Assembly (NCBI GenBank): GCA_027364735.1
Contig: DAHXOT010000042.1
Location: forward strand, 1-36,010
Length of the DNA: 36,010 bases
DNA from: Hydrotalea sp.
Lineage (GTDB): Bacteria > Bacteroidota > Bacteroidia > Chitinophagales > Chitinophagaceae
Direction of reading: 5' to 3'
Positions 1-7,912 of this stretch are shown here, one piece after another (position 1 is the stretch's first letter; each line of letters starts with the position of its first letter). The position numbers were made by a program, and so were the translations under genes. The notes under the pieces are model-generated. The model saw only the letters and a program-made list of their open reading frames with translations, did not search any database and was not told where the DNA came from.

Positions 1-53
1 AGCTCGTCGGGCTCATAACCCGAAGGTCGGAAGTTCGATCCTTCCCCTCGCAA
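1..53 (+). tRNA. tRNA-Met (initiator, CAT anticodon), 5' truncated
   Basis: This is the 3' part of a tRNA cut by the window edge. The anticodon arm has the GGG/CCC stem pairs and CTCATAA loop typical of initiator tRNA, giving anticodon CAT. It is followed by a variable loop, a T-arm with stem GGAAG/CTTCC around TTCGATC, and the acceptor 3' strand CCTCGCA plus discriminator A. The terminal CCA is not encoded (the bases after position 53 are CAAAA), so it would have to be added by the CCA-adding enzyme encoded at 18497. The three consecutive G:C pairs in the anticodon stem are the basis for calling it initiator rather than elongator. Confidence 0.9.
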
Positions 54-62
54 CAAAATTAG

Positions 63-90
63 AGCCTCGATAGAGGCTTTTCTTATTTTT
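63..90 (+). terminator. Intrinsic terminator after tRNA-fMet
   Basis: A 6-bp stem AGCCTC/GAGGCT with a GATA loop is followed by TTTCTTATTTTT. It lies directly after the tRNA and before era, so it should separate the two transcripts. Confidence 0.85.
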
Positions 91-108
91 ACATACAACC
101 TTATCACT

Positions 109-978
109 TTGAAAGCGGGCTTTGTAAATATTTTTGGTAAACCAAATGCAGGAAAAAGCACATTGTTAAATGCTTTACTTGGAGAAAAGTTAGCTATTGT
201 ATCTCCTAAAGTACAAACAACTCGGCATCGTATAAAAGGGTTTTTAACTAAAGCAGCGGAATATCAAATCATTTTTTCAGATACACCAGGTATTATTGAA
301 GCTAAATATAAGCTGCACGAGAAAATGATGCAAGCAGTTAAAAATGCTTTAGAAGATGCAGATCTTGCTTTACTAATTGTAGATGTAAACGATGATTTAA
401 ATGAATGCGATATTGTTTTTCAATCCTTACATTTAAAAGTTCCTTCAATTATTGTGCTTAACAAAATTGACGAAGCTAAAAATGGAAAAATTGCAGAAGC
501 CGAATTATTTTTTGCTAATAAGCCTTACTCTAAAAAAATAATAAAAATTTCTGCTTTACAGCAACATCATCTTCAAAAACTATTGCAAGCTATTATTGAA
601 TTTTTGCCGGAAGGTGAACCATTTTATAATGGAGATGATTTAAGTGATTTGCCTACCAAATTTTTTGTAAGCGAAATTATTCGCGAAAAAATATATGAGT
701 TATTTGAAGATGAAATTCCTTACCATGTTGCAGTAATAATTAATGAATTTAAAGAAAAAGAAAAATTGGTTAAAATTCAGGCAGATATTATTGTACATCG
801 CGAAACACAAAAAGCAATTGTGATTGGCCAAAAAGGGAAAATGATTAAAGAAATAGGAATATTGGCAAGAAAAGACATTGAAGCTTTTATTCAGCAAAAA
901 GTATTTCTGGAACTTTTTGTAAAAGTAAAACCCAAATGGCGTGATAATGAATTGCAGTTGAAAGAATATGGATACTGA
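109..978 (+). CDS. era: GTPase Era
   Basis: Era is an essential GTPase that binds the 3' end of 16S rRNA and assists 30S subunit maturation at the membrane/cytosol interface. The G motifs are all present: G1 GKPNAGKS at residues 10-17, G2 in the QTTRHR segment near 36-41, G3 DTPG at 58-61, G4 NKID at 118-121 and G5 SAL at 148-150. The C-terminal KH domain (about 195-289) carries the GQKG turn at 240-243. The 289-aa length is normal for the family. The start is a TTG; no ATG or GTG is available upstream in frame, and a Met followed by KAGFVNIFG fits where Era proteins begin. No Shine-Dalgarno sequence is seen. Der follows 79 bp downstream under its own promoter. Confidence 0.96.
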   Translation: MKAGFVNIFGKPNAGKSTLLNALLGEKLAIVSPKVQTTRHRIKGFLTKAAEYQIIFSDTPGIIEAKYKLHEKMMQAVKNALEDADLALLIVDVNDDLNECDIVFQSLHLKVPSIIVLNKIDEAKNGKIAEAELFFANKPYSKKIIKISALQQHHLQKLLQAIIEFLPEGEPFYNGDDLSDLPTKFFVSEIIREKIYELFEDEIPYHVAVIINEFKEKEKLVKIQADIIVHRETQKAIVIGQKGKMIKEIGILARKDIEAFIQQKVFLELFVKVKPKWRDNELQLKEYGY

Positions 979-1014
979 TAGTTAATTAGCTTTCGGTATC
1001 AATAAAAATATTTG

Positions 1015-1046
1015 TTGAATTTTAAACATACTATCAATTAATTTTG
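1015..1046 (+). promoter_or_regulatory. Bacteroidota-type promoter of der
   Basis: TTG at 1015-1017 is followed after 21 bp by TAATTTTG at 1039-1046, matching the phylum consensus TTG-N19-21-TAnnTTTG. Transcription would start a few bases later, giving a leader of only about 5-8 nt before the der ATG at 1058. Confidence 0.65.
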
Positions 1047-1057
1047 ATAATAATATT

Positions 1058-2371
1058 ATGAGTTATACTGTAGCAATAGTAGGCCGACCAAATGTAGGAA
1101 AGAGTACTTTCTTTAACAGGTTATTGGAACAACGAAAAGCCATTGTTGATGATATAAGTGGAGTTACACGTGATAGGCAATATGGTATAACCGAATGGAA
1201 CGGTAAAACTTTTAACGTAATTGATACCGGTGGTTTTGTACCCGATAGTGACGATATTTTTGAAAAAGAAATAAGAAAGCAAGTTCGTATTGCAATAGAT
1301 GAAGCTAATGCTATTGTATTTATAGTAGATGTTGCAATTGGTATTACAGAATTAGATGAAGCAATGGCCGACCTTTTACGCCGAACAACTAAACCTGTTT
1401 ATTTGGTAGTAAATAAAGTAGATAATTCTGAACGACATTTAGAAGCAGCAGAATTTTATTCATTAGGTTTCGATACCATTTATAATATTAGCAGTATTAG
1501 CGGAAGTGGTACAGGAGAACTGTTAGATGCAATAACCGATAATATTAAACAAGAAGATGTTGCAGAAGTTCTTTCAGAAATTGCTTTACCTAAATTTGCC
1601 ATAATTGGTCAACCTAATGTAGGTAAATCATCCTTATTAAATTCGCTTATAGGAAAAGAAAGAACAATTGTAAGTAATATTGCAGGCACCACCAGAGATA
1701 CTATTCATACGCATTATAATTTGTTTAATAAAGAATTTATTTTAATAGATACTGCAGGGCTTAGAAAGAAAAATAAAGAAAAAGATGATCTTGAATTTTA
1801 TTCGGTAATTCGTGCCATTAATGCAATGGATGAAGCAGATGTTTGTTTATTATTAATAGATGCAACAAAAGGCATTACTTCTCAAGATGTAAATATTTTT
1901 AGTTTAGCAACAAGAAAAGGAAAAGGTATTGTAGTACTTGTAAATAAGTGGGATTTAATGGAAAAGCAAACCAATACCTCGCGTAACTATGAAGCCGAGT
2001 TAAAAAGAAAATTAGCTCCCTTTACCGATATTCCGGTTATTTTTATTTCTGCCATAGAAAAATTAAGAATATTTAAAGTAATTGAAGTTGGGTTAGAAGT
2101 ATATGCTAATAGGCAACGTAAAATAACCACTTCGCAATTAAATGATATAATGTTAAAAGCTGTAGAAGCTTATCACGCACCGGTTGTACGCGGTAATACT
2201 GTTAAAATAAAATATGTAACTCAACTTCCTACAGTAGTGCCTTCGTTTGCGTTTTTTACCAACTATCCGGATGATATTAAACAACCTTATAAAAACTACC
2301 TTGAAAATCAGCTCCGTACACATTTTAATTTTAGTGGTGTTCCGGTAAGAATATTTTTTAGAAAAAAGTAA
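1058..2371 (+). CDS. der: Ribosome biogenesis GTPase Der (EngA)
   Basis: Der is a tandem-domain GTPase needed for 50S subunit assembly. The first G domain has GRPNVGKS at residues 9-16, DTGG at 56-59 and NKVD at 119-122. The second has GQPNVGKS at 184-191, DTAG at 231-234 and NKWD at 296-299. The last 85 or so residues form the KH-like C-terminal domain, ending in FFRKK. At 437 aa it is full length. The ATG start places the P-loop eight residues from the N-terminus, as usual. It sits downstream of era with its own promoter (1015-1046), so the two ribosome-assembly GTPases are neighbours but probably separately transcribed. Confidence 0.97.
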   Translation: MSYTVAIVGRPNVGKSTFFNRLLEQRKAIVDDISGVTRDRQYGITEWNGKTFNVIDTGGFVPDSDDIFEKEIRKQVRIAIDEANAIVFIVDVAIGITELDEAMADLLRRTTKPVYLVVNKVDNSERHLEAAEFYSLGFDTIYNISSISGSGTGELLDAITDNIKQEDVAEVLSEIALPKFAIIGQPNVGKSSLLNSLIGKERTIVSNIAGTTRDTIHTHYNLFNKEFILIDTAGLRKKNKEKDDLEFYSVIRAINAMDEADVCLLLIDATKGITSQDVNIFSLATRKGKGIVVLVNKWDLMEKQTNTSRNYEAELKRKLAPFTDIPVIFISAIEKLRIFKVIEVGLEVYANRQRKITTSQLNDIMLKAVEAYHAPVVRGNTVKIKYVTQLPTVVPSFAFFTNYPDDIKQPYKNYLENQLRTHFNFSGVPVRIFFRKK

Positions 2372-2390
2372 GAATAAAAAATAGTTAAAA

Positions 2391-2421
2391 TTTGGATAGT
2401 TTGTATAGGAAGCTATCTTTG
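2391..2421 (+). promoter_or_regulatory. Strong Bacteroidota-type promoter of the small lipoprotein gene
   Basis: TTTG at 2391-2394, a 19-bp spacer and TATCTTTG at 2414-2421 give a full match to the -33/-7 consensus. The predicted start near 2426 leaves a leader of about 29 nt before the ATG at 2455. It is the best promoter match in the window. Confidence 0.8.
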
Positions 2422-2454
2422 CGGCAATTTAATTTAAACTCAAAAACAAGTACA

Positions 2455-2640
2455 ATGAAAAAAGTTATTGCTTTATTAGCTATCGCTGGTTTTGTAGCTT
2501 GCAACAGCGGTGAAAACAAACCTGCTGCAACTGACACAGCAAAAACTACAGTAGATACAGCTAAACCTGCAACTGCAGATACTGCAATGCATGGTATGGC
2601 TATGGATTCTACAAAGAAAGATACTGCTGCTAAGAAATAA
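2455..2640 (+). CDS. Small lipoprotein, 61 aa, Thr/Ala/Asp/Lys-rich
   Basis: This encodes a very short exported lipoprotein. Residues 1-15 form a signal peptide with lipobox GFVA|C, giving lipidated Cys16. The mature part is only about 46 residues of Ala, Thr, Asp and Lys with no predicted fold, and it contains a Met/His cluster MHGMAM around residues 45-50 that might bind a metal. I place the start at the ATG at 2455. A TTG 63 bp upstream in the same frame lies inside the promoter and would bury the signal peptide. The gene is monocistronic, framed by a strong promoter and a strong terminator, which suggests abundant expression. I do not recognise a functional family. It may act as an envelope spacer or periplasmic filler lipoprotein, but that is a guess. 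Confidence 0.8.
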   Translation: MKKVIALLAIAGFVACNSGENKPAATDTAKTTVDTAKPATADTAMHGMAMDSTKKDTAAKK

Positions 2641-2663
2641 TTATTTACAATTTCTTACGAAAG

Positions 2664-2701
2664 AAATCCTTTTAAGTACTCGATTTAAAAGGATTTTTTT
2701 T
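2664..2701 (+). terminator. Strong intrinsic terminator between the small lipoprotein and ispH
   Basis: A perfect 12-bp stem (AAATCCTTTTAA at 2664-2675 with its complement at 2685-2696) and a 9-nt loop run into a T tract. The opposite strand is also T-rich after the stem, so it probably terminates the convergent ispH transcript as well. Confidence 0.9.
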
Positions 2702-2713
2702 ATGCCCAATTTA

Positions 2714-3943
2714 TTATGAATTTAATTCCTTAATAAAATTTTCAACCGTTTTTTCTATTGGGAAAAAGGAAAGTATTTTTCTTATTACAGCTTCTACTAA
2801 AGCATCGGGGCAACTGGCGCCACTGGTGATTAGTATTTTTAGAATGTCTTTCTGTGGAATATAATTAGTAATTGTTTTTTGTTCTTTTGTTCGCCAATTA
2901 CAATCAATTAATTGGTCTTTGCTTAGCAATCTATCAGCCGAATCTATAAAATAAGTGGGAAGTTTTTGTTCACACAATTCAACCAAATGCGAAGTGTTGC
3001 TGCTTTTGTAGCCTCCAATTACAATGGCAAAATCGGCTGTTGTATCTAACATTCCTTTTACTGCAGTTTGGTTATCGTTGGTAGCATAACACAACGTATC
3101 GCGTGTATCGGCAAATCTTTCGCTAATGGTTACTTCCGATAACTGATAATGTTTTGTATACACTTCTTTTAAATAATTAGAAATGGCTTGTGTATCGGAA
3201 GCTAATTGTGTGGTTTGATTTACTACACCAATTCGTTGAAAGTCTTTAGCAACATCAAAATTTTCTGAATATTTTCCTTTAAACTCGATATAAAATTCTT
3301 CAGCCGATTTTTCTCCGGTAATATATTTTGCTAATGCAATTGTTTCTTTCATGTCGTTCACTATAACTGTAGGTGTATGATAGGAGGCATGAGAGAAGGT
3401 GGCTCTTGTTTCTTCGTGATTTACTTTTCCATGAATAATTATGCTGTAACCTTTAGAGGCAATTTGTTCGCTTCTATTCCAAACTTTTTCTACAAATGGA
3501 CAAGTGGTGTTGTACTTTTCTGTAGGAATTCCTTTTTCTTGCAATATTTTTTCAATTTCTAATGTTGTGCCAAAAGCAGGAATTAATACAATATCGTTTT
3601 GAGTAAGCGATTCAAAAGGAATTAATTGTTTGCCATACGTATCTTGTATAAATTGTATTCCTCTTTCCTGCAAATCGGCATTTACTTGTGGATTATGAAT
3701 CATTTCACTTAATAAAAAAATTCGTTTTCCATAATTTTCCTCTATGGTTTTAAAAGCTATTTCAATAGCATTTTCAACGCCATAGCAAAAACCAAAATGC
3801 CGTGCTAGATAAATTTGAACAATCCCGAAATCTAAAAAAGTTGGGGTAATTTTTTTTTTGAGTTTATCTTCTTGCTTGCGTTTATTTTTAATAGCACTAA
3901 TAAGACTACTGCGATAGATATTTGGAACTTCAAAATTTTTCAT
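2714..3943 (-). CDS. ispH: 4-hydroxy-3-methylbut-2-enyl diphosphate reductase (IspH/LytB), long form
   Basis: IspH is the last enzyme of the MEP isoprenoid pathway and reduces HMBPP to IPP and DMAPP with a [4Fe-4S] cluster. The three expected cluster ligands are Cys53 (FGFCYGV), Cys148 (TTCPFV) and Cys285 (LCYATND). HGKVNHEET (residues 171-179), the SSNTSH segment near 314 and GASCPDALVEA near 375 are further family motifs. The protein is 409 aa, about 90 longer than the common bacterial enzyme. It has an N-terminal extension of about 40 residues and internal insertions that look like the plant/cyanobacterial form. A minus-strand -7 box lies at 3963-3970. The gene is convergent with the small lipoprotein gene. 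Confidence 0.95.
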   Translation of the reverse strand: MKNFEVPNIYRSSLISAIKNKRKQEDKLKKKITPTFLDFGIVQIYLARHFGFCYGVENAIEIAFKTIEENYGKRIFLLSEMIHNPQVNADLQERGIQFIQDTYGKQLIPFESLTQNDIVLIPAFGTTLEIEKILQEKGIPTEKYNTTCPFVEKVWNRSEQIASKGYSIIIHGKVNHEETRATFSHASYHTPTVIVNDMKETIALAKYITGEKSAEEFYIEFKGKYSENFDVAKDFQRIGVVNQTTQLASDTQAISNYLKEVYTKHYQLSEVTISERFADTRDTLCYATNDNQTAVKGMLDTTADFAIVIGGYKSSNTSHLVELCEQKLPTYFIDSADRLLSKDQLIDCNWRTKEQKTITNYIPQKDILKILITSGASCPDALVEAVIRKILSFFPIEKTVENFIKELNS

Positions 3944-3962
3944 TGTTTTAATATAGTTGGGT

Positions 3963-3970
3963 CAAAAGTA
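3963..3970 (-). promoter_or_regulatory. -7 promoter element of ispH
   Basis: Read on the minus strand this is TACTTTTG, an exact TAnnTTTG match, ending 19 bp before the ispH ATG. No clean -33 TTTG is seen at the right distance. Confidence 0.5.
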
Positions 3971-3990
3971 CAAACTTCAATTACAAAGCC

Positions 3991-4467
3991 TTAGTTGAAG
4001 TTGATTAATTGTACAATTTGTTGAAGATATATTTTATCTGTTTCATTGAAACTATTTAATAATTCACTATCAATGTCTAATACACCCATTACGGTATTAT
4101 TATGTAAAATTGGAATTACAATTTCCGATTGAGATAAGCTGCTGCAAGCAATATGTCCGGGAAATTTTGTAACATCCTCAACAATAATAGTAATTGCTTT
4201 TTCCCAACTTGTACCACAAACTCCTTTCCCTTTTTTTATGCGAGTGCAGGCTATGGGGCCTTGAAATGGGGCTAACACAAGTTCTTCTTTTTTTACTAAA
4301 TAAAATCCAATCCAAAGCCAATTAAATTGCTGTTTTAATGCAGCACAAATATTAGCTAAATTGGCAACTAAATCATCTTCTCCTTCCAATAAACTTTTTA
4401 TTTGTGGAATGAGTGATTGATATTGTTCTGTTTTACTTCCTACAATGGTATTTATTTCTTCTGCCAT
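3991..4467 (-). CDS. msrC: Free methionine-(R)-sulfoxide reductase, GAF domain
   Basis: This cytosolic enzyme reduces free L-methionine-(R)-sulfoxide and so helps repair oxidative damage to the methionine pool. The whole 158-aa protein is a single GAF domain with family signatures: WIGFYL at 52-57, PFQGPIACTRI around 67-77, GKGVCG at 80-85 and VEDVTKFPGHIACSS at 96-110. The three redox cysteines of the family correspond to Cys74, Cys84 and Cys108, with Cys108 the expected catalytic one. Length is normal. It lies 23 bp downstream of the membrane-protein gene on the same strand and 47 bp upstream of ispH, which has its own promoter element. Confidence 0.93.
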   Translation of the reverse strand: MAEEINTIVGSKTEQYQSLIPQIKSLLEGEDDLVANLANICAALKQQFNWLWIGFYLVKKEELVLAPFQGPIACTRIKKGKGVCGTSWEKAITIIVEDVTKFPGHIACSSLSQSEIVIPILHNNTVMGVLDIDSELLNSFNETDKIYLQQIVQLINFN

Positions 4468-4490
4468 AAAAATATAACAAATTAAAATGT

Positions 4491-6041
4491 TTATGGTTTA
4501 ATGGTGGTAATGTTGTAATTGCAATAATAAATTGCTCCGTCTTCAAATCGCTTTATTTGCTTTATTTGTGCATGTTTTTTTATATCATCAATGGTAGGTA
4601 AATCGGGGTTTTCGTCAGTGAAAAACCAAATAATATAATAGTCATTATCTGAATAAAATTTTTCTACTTGTTCTGTTCTAACTTTTTCAGGAATAGTTTC
4701 TGTTGCGTATCCTGTAAATAAATACACAGCATAGTTTTGGTTGCTATATGTTTTTTGGTGATGTTTATTCAGTAAAGTATCGGTTTTTATGAAATGAACA
4801 ATAGGTGAATTTTTCCAAACATCTTCGGCGTAACCGGGAATACCATCATCCTTAATATTGTTATAGGTTTCTGCATTTGTTTTATATTGATAATACTGAA
4901 AGCCAATGAATAATACCAACATTATTGCAGCGTGTATAATTGTATTAATTTTTCTATTCTTCTCTCTTTTTACCCAATAAGGAATTCTATAGTATGGAAT
5001 GGTATGACTGAATACTAAAATAAAAGGAATATATGCCGGAGATAATAACCGGTTATTGATAGTTTCATATCTCGACAAAGTAGAAGATATAACTATAAAA
5101 TTGCTATACACTAAAAAAAAGGCAGTTAATATTTTTTCGTACGATAAGGCATATTTTTTACTTTCTATTTGTTTTAGATAAACTATTATCGGTCCAAATA
5201 AAATAATTATGCCTACAATTATAGTTAAAATATATTGAGTAGTAGAGCCGGAAAACCAATTAAAAACTACTGAGCCAAAGTAACTAATATTCATATCAAT
5301 ACCCATATTGCCTTTTAGTCTGTTGCCTGCTAAGTTGCCTGTTAAAAAAACGTTTCTAACAATATTGGCATACGGTATAAAAAAGCTAATAGCTACAAAT
5401 AATGCTATGTGCATACCTCTTTTATACCAGTGCAACGAAAAATTAGTAGCCAATACTAATACACCTGTTGCCAGTAAAGTAATTCCGGCATATCGGGTAA
5501 TAGTTGCAGTTGCGGCAATAAGTCCAAGTAAAATAATAGTTAAATAGTGTTGTGTTGTATAATACTTTTTAATGGTAATAAAGAATAATAAAGTAAGAAG
5601 TATAAATAAGGTTTCGGACCATAGCATGGTATAAATTTCTAATAAAGAAGGACTAAAAGCAATGATGCTTAGCAAAGCCCATTTATACCATTTAGATGTA
5701 CGAATAAATTGATCAATAATGCCGCCGCTAATAAAAATAACCAATGCAAAAAGAGTTGCATTTAAAATAGGGGCAAATTGCAATACATCAGTATGAAAAA
5801 TATAAATAAAAATTGATAAAAATGTGGGATAAAATATTGGAAAATCTACCAATGGTTTTTGTGTAAAATCTAACCATCCTTTTCCTGCATGAAAATTTCT
5901 TGCAACACTTGTGTACATAATAGAATCTGGCGAAATACCTATTCCACTATGGCTTGTTAAAATTAAAACTAAAATAAAACCTACAATGGCGGCAATAAGC
6001 GAATCAATATTTTTTTTAAGTGGGTTAAAAAAGATAGTCAT
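4491..6041 (-). CDS. Multispanning membrane protein, probable GT-C-type glycosyltransferase
   Basis: A 516-aa polytopic inner-membrane protein with about ten or more hydrophobic segments. After the first membrane helix comes a periplasmic loop with PDSIMYTSVARNFHAGKGW (about residues 38-56). This acidic residue with an ARN..G.GW pattern is characteristic of the GT-C fold, as in ArnT/PMT-like GT39 enzymes, which move a sugar from a polyprenyl-phosphate donor. The last 100 or so residues, after the final helix, form a soluble periplasmic domain. The acceptor cannot be told from sequence; lipid A, glycan or protein are all possible. It heads a minus-strand pair with msrC, which looks like chance proximity rather than a shared pathway. 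Confidence 0.72.
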   Translation of the reverse strand: MTIFFNPLKKNIDSLIAAIVGFILVLILTSHSGIGISPDSIMYTSVARNFHAGKGWLDFTQKPLVDFPIFYPTFLSIFIYIFHTDVLQFAPILNATLFALVIFISGGIIDQFIRTSKWYKWALLSIIAFSPSLLEIYTMLWSETLFILLTLLFFITIKKYYTTQHYLTIILLGLIAATATITRYAGITLLATGVLVLATNFSLHWYKRGMHIALFVAISFFIPYANIVRNVFLTGNLAGNRLKGNMGIDMNISYFGSVVFNWFSGSTTQYILTIIVGIIILFGPIIVYLKQIESKKYALSYEKILTAFFLVYSNFIVISSTLSRYETINNRLLSPAYIPFILVFSHTIPYYRIPYWVKREKNRKINTIIHAAIMLVLFIGFQYYQYKTNAETYNNIKDDGIPGYAEDVWKNSPIVHFIKTDTLLNKHHQKTYSNQNYAVYLFTGYATETIPEKVRTEQVEKFYSDNDYYIIWFFTDENPDLPTIDDIKKHAQIKQIKRFEDGAIYYCNYNITTIKP

Positions 6042-6195
6042 GTGCGTTGGGTATAATTATAACGAAAATAGTATTTAAAGCATTATTCTAATGAGTGTTA
6101 TAAAAATTGAGTAAAAATCCTCATAAAAACGAAAAACTGATATTTAACAGATATATGCTGAACATATTTTTTTATTTTCAGTAAAAATTTATTTT

Positions 6196-7206
6196 TTGAA
6201 AAAAGTATCTCCATTAGTTTATTGGTTTATAGTTATTCTGCTTATTAATATAATAGGTGTTGCGGGTTTTATGCTTATTGAAAAGCTTAGCTTTTTAAAT
6301 GCGTTGTATATGACTGTTATTACTATTACTACCATTGGTTATATGGAGGTTAAACCTTTATCCGATGCCGGTAGAGTATTTAATATCATTTTTATTATTA
6401 CTTCTTTTGCAACGTTTACTTATGCTTTAGCAAGATTAACAAGATATATTGCCAGTGGCGAAATGGCTTTTTATTTTAAAAACCGAAAGCTTATGCAAAT
6501 TTTACAACAAATGAATAATCATGTGATTGTTTGCGGATTTGGCCGAAATGGTCAGCAAGCTGCCAATACACTAAAAGCACATAAAGTGCCTTTTGTAGCA
6601 ATTGATTATCGCGAACATAATATTGATGAATATCTTCAAAATAATCCCGATTTGGTTTATGTAAAAGCCGATGCAACCAACGATGATGTTTTAGTAAAAG
6701 CCGGTATTAAAAAAGCAAAGGGTTTAATTTGTGCCTTACCTACCGATGCAGATAATGTTTTTATTGTATTATCGGCTCGCTCTTTAAATCCTTCAATTCA
6801 AATTATTAGCAGAGCTTCACAGGCAAGCTCTGTTCTTAAGTTAAAAAAGGCTGGAGCCAACAATGTAATTATGCCCGATAAAATTGGGGGCACACACATG
6901 GCTACACTGGTAACCAAACCCGATGTGGTTGAATTTATAGATTATATAAGTGGGGAAGAAGGTGAAAGTATTAATATTGAAACTGTAGCGTATGAAAAAT
7001 TGCCACCCGAAATAAGAGATGCTTCTTTAAAAGTAATTATGGCATGGAAAAAAACAGGGGTGAATTGTATTGGAATAAAGGATAAAGAAGGAAAATTTAT
7101 TATAAACCCTCCCAGTGAAACACATATTGCAGAAGGAATGAAAGTAATTGTTTTAGGAAATAGATCTCAAATTAATGAAATGAAACACAATGTTGGGGAA
7201 GAGTAG
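6196..7206 (+). CDS. Two-TM potassium channel with RCK (TrkA-N/TrkA-C) domains, GYM filter
   Basis: The protein is built like MthK-type channels: TM1 at about 7-27, a pore helix and filter at 37-52, TM2 at about 60-82, a TrkA-N nucleotide-binding domain from 107 (VIVCGFGRNGQ, Rossmann GxGxxG at 114-119), and a TrkA-C domain at about 245-330. It should gate K+ flux in response to a cytosolic ligand. The filter reads TTIGYMEV (residues 45-52), with Met50 where the second glycine of the canonical TVGYGD normally sits. The start is a TTG at 6196, which places TM1 right after a short basic N-terminus. The 3' end lies 7 bp from the end of the convergent lipoprotein gene. Confidence 0.9.
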   Translation: MKKVSPLVYWFIVILLINIIGVAGFMLIEKLSFLNALYMTVITITTIGYMEVKPLSDAGRVFNIIFIITSFATFTYALARLTRYIASGEMAFYFKNRKLMQILQQMNNHVIVCGFGRNGQQAANTLKAHKVPFVAIDYREHNIDEYLQNNPDLVYVKADATNDDVLVKAGIKKAKGLICALPTDADNVFIVLSARSLNPSIQIISRASQASSVLKLKKAGANNVIMPDKIGGTHMATLVTKPDVVEFIDYISGEEGESINIETVAYEKLPPEIRDASLKVIMAWKKTGVNCIGIKDKEGKFIINPPSETHIAEGMKVIVLGNRSQINEMKHNVGEE

Positions 7207-7213
7207 TTAAGTC

Positions 7214-7828
7214 TTAATTGTCAACTTTTCTTCCACCTAATATTTTTGTATTTTTTTGTGTATTATCCATATCGCTTTGCCTAACCAATAATTTTATATC
7301 AGCTGCACTATTGCAAGTACCGCACGATGCTCTATAAATAATTTTATCATACAATACATCGCAACTTCCATCTTTCCAATTGGTACCCGAAAAAATATAA
7401 AAGTCGGGCGAATATTTATTGTTAATAAACTTAAACTCATTCATATTACCTCTTTCAAAACTAACGCGTAAGCCATCTGCATCAATCGAATCGCAAACGC
7501 AAGGGGTATTAGCCGGTATTACAATTTCATTAATATATCTTCCATTTACAAACTTCACAACACCCGAATTTATTTCGGCTTTATTTACATCTATAAATCT
7601 TGTTAATACTACTTTCTGATCTACAAAAAACTGTACTTTTTTTATATCAATATTGTACGCACGTAGCCTATTAAATAAATCTCTGGTAAATGGAACATAA
7701 GTATTGGTATCTATCACTTCTTTAGTAGATTCTACTTTTTTTACAGCTGTTTGAATTTCTTTATGATGATGACAGGCAACAATTGCAAAAGCCATAAACA
7801 ATACACCTATAATAAATAACTGTTTCAT
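7214..7828 (-). CDS. Hypothetical lipoprotein with HHH motif and paired cysteines
   Basis: I do not recognise this 204-aa protein. Residues 1-18 are a signal peptide with lipobox ending at Cys19, and the mature protein begins CHHHKE, so three histidines directly follow the lipid anchor. Further on there is a CxC pair (PCVCDS), a single Cys (GSCDV) and a CxxC pair (SCGTC) near residue 170, with a conserved-looking core in between (GLRVSFERG, FYIF). The Cys and His content would allow metal binding or disulphides, but no catalytic motif is visible. It should sit in the periplasm or outer membrane. It is convergent with the potassium channel gene, and CocE lies 84 bp further upstream on the right in the same orientation. 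Confidence 0.78.
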   Translation of the reverse strand: MKQLFIIGVLFMAFAIVACHHHKEIQTAVKKVESTKEVIDTNTYVPFTRDLFNRLRAYNIDIKKVQFFVDQKVVLTRFIDVNKAEINSGVVKFVNGRYINEIVIPANTPCVCDSIDADGLRVSFERGNMNEFKFINNKYSPDFYIFSGTNWKDGSCDVLYDKIIYRASCGTCNSAADIKLLVRQSDMDNTQKNTKILGGRKVDN

Positions 7829-7912
7829 GCTTTATAATGGTTTCGAAAATTAAAAATAAATGAATTTTAGTTTTTTAAGCAGGTTTATAGTTATTTTAAG
7901 CAAACAATAAGG

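Noticed and set aside
6153-6177. Hairpin ATATG/CATAT plus T run upstream of the potassium channel gene
   Set aside because: The stem is five A/T-rich pairs and lies between divergent genes; it is likely chance in AT-rich DNA.
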